Shown here: piece after piece, positions 63,756 to 64,000 of the stretch | Layout: every line of letters starts with the position of its first letter | Numbering within the stretch: position 1 is the stretch's first letter | Translations under genes and position numbers: made by a program | The notes under the pieces: generated by a model | What the model was told of the DNA's origin: nothing | The model's input: only the letters and a program-made list of their open reading frames with translations | The model's database searches: none | From: Ignavibacteriaceae bacterium | GTDB lineage: Bacteria > Bacteroidota > Ignavibacteria > Ignavibacteriales > Ignavibacteriaceae | Assembly: GCA_023229425.1 (NCBI GenBank) | Contig: JALNZG010000013.1 | Location: forward strand, 1-64,000 | Length of the DNA: 64,000 nt | Direction: 5' to 3'

Positions 63756-64000
63756 ACGACCTTTCGCGAACCCGGTTTGATAAAAGGAATATTTTCTTTA
63801 CACAAATTACAATCCTCCGGTTCATAAGATATCGCGTCAAGCGAAACGACACTTTTTTGAGGTACCCCAAATTGGACTTTCCCTTTGCTTCTATCTACAA
63901 TAAATCCAACACCGACTGGGACGGCTTCACTTTGATTAATAATGTCTATAACTTCAAAAACAGAACGGCCGGTTGTTACAACATCTTCGCAAACGAGAAT
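63752..64000 (-). CDS. pyrE: Orotate phosphoribosyltransferase, 3' part only
   Basis: The last 82 codons of a gene that continues past the right edge. The visible start [20 protein letters not shown] is the PRPP-binding motif of PyrE, and the C-terminus has the Cys-rich [15 protein letters not shown]. The enzyme joins orotate to PRPP in pyrimidine synthesis. Its stop TGA (63754-63752) overlaps the mscS start. The gene is cut only by the window boundary. Confidence 0.88.
   Translation of the reverse strand: MLVCEDVVTTGRSVFEVIDIINQSEAVPVGVGFIVDRSKGKVQFGVPQKSVVSLDAISYEPEDCNLCKENIPFIKPGSRKVV

Overview
The window is a low-GC (roughly one third G+C by eye), gene-dense chromosome segment from a Gram-negative bacterium of the Bacteroidota/Ignavibacteriota/Chlorobi lineage, most likely Ignavibacteria-like. 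Supporting signs are a Lol lipoprotein-release system, LpxH, TonB and FadL/PorV-type outer-membrane proteins, a fused E1 alpha/beta 2-oxoacid dehydrogenase, squalene genes of the hpnCDE type, and a secreted giant protein with carboxypeptidase-regulatory repeats and a FlgD-like tail ending in VLVK, as in type IX secretion substrates. At least one promoter fits the Bacteroidota consensus TTTG-N19-TAnnTTTG. No phage, CRISPR array, rRNA or intact transposase was seen.

Layout. 1-136: GC-rich edge with a short direct repeat, possibly the end of a mobile element. 137-3301 (+): lolC-lolE-lolD. 3518-13346 (+): a 2380-residue repeat protein followed by a PorV/PorQ-like barrel and a second outer-membrane protein. 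13457-33359 (-): a long run of minus-strand genes. It contains a small membrane protein, an MCE protein, gamma-glutamyltransferase and acpS; ssb with a clear intrinsic terminator; a SPOR lipoprotein; a GDSL lipoprotein paired with a FadL-type channel; biotin carboxylase and biotin carrier; mutS2-cvpA-yqeY; a TonB protein; a secreted phosphodiesterase; Kup plus a KimA-like K+ transporter; and an amino-acid permease.

33706-42414 (+): an accessory-looking stretch with looser spacing and repeat-rich gaps. It holds two exported proteins, a DinB-like protein, a GreA/B-like protein, a single-chain restriction-modification enzyme and a 601-residue DUF2254-like membrane protein. The last two genes are each preceded by a copy of a roughly 100-bp repeat whose first 45 bases also occur upstream of the gene at 33706. 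42855-47041 (+): amino-acid permease and DNA polymerase I. 47104-50100 (-): hpnE-hpnD-hpnC, facing polA. 50101-50394 is a repeat-filled gap ending at tRNA-Leu(CAG). 50528-64000 (-): a PBP1A-lpxH-M1 peptidase cluster; E1 alpha/beta, MgtC/DUF4010, aldehyde dehydrogenase and a SpoIIE phosphatase; an M64 peptidase, mscS and the 3' end of pyrE.

Most genes are envelope biogenesis (Lol, MCE, LpxH, PBP1A, hopanoid precursor synthesis), ion and amino-acid transport, and DNA maintenance (ssb, mutS2, polA). The least ordinary parts are the repeat-associated restriction-modification and membrane-protein genes at 37147-42414, the giant surface protein with its barrel partners at 3518-13346, and the hairpin-like intergenic elements at 35828-36000 and 50251-50390.
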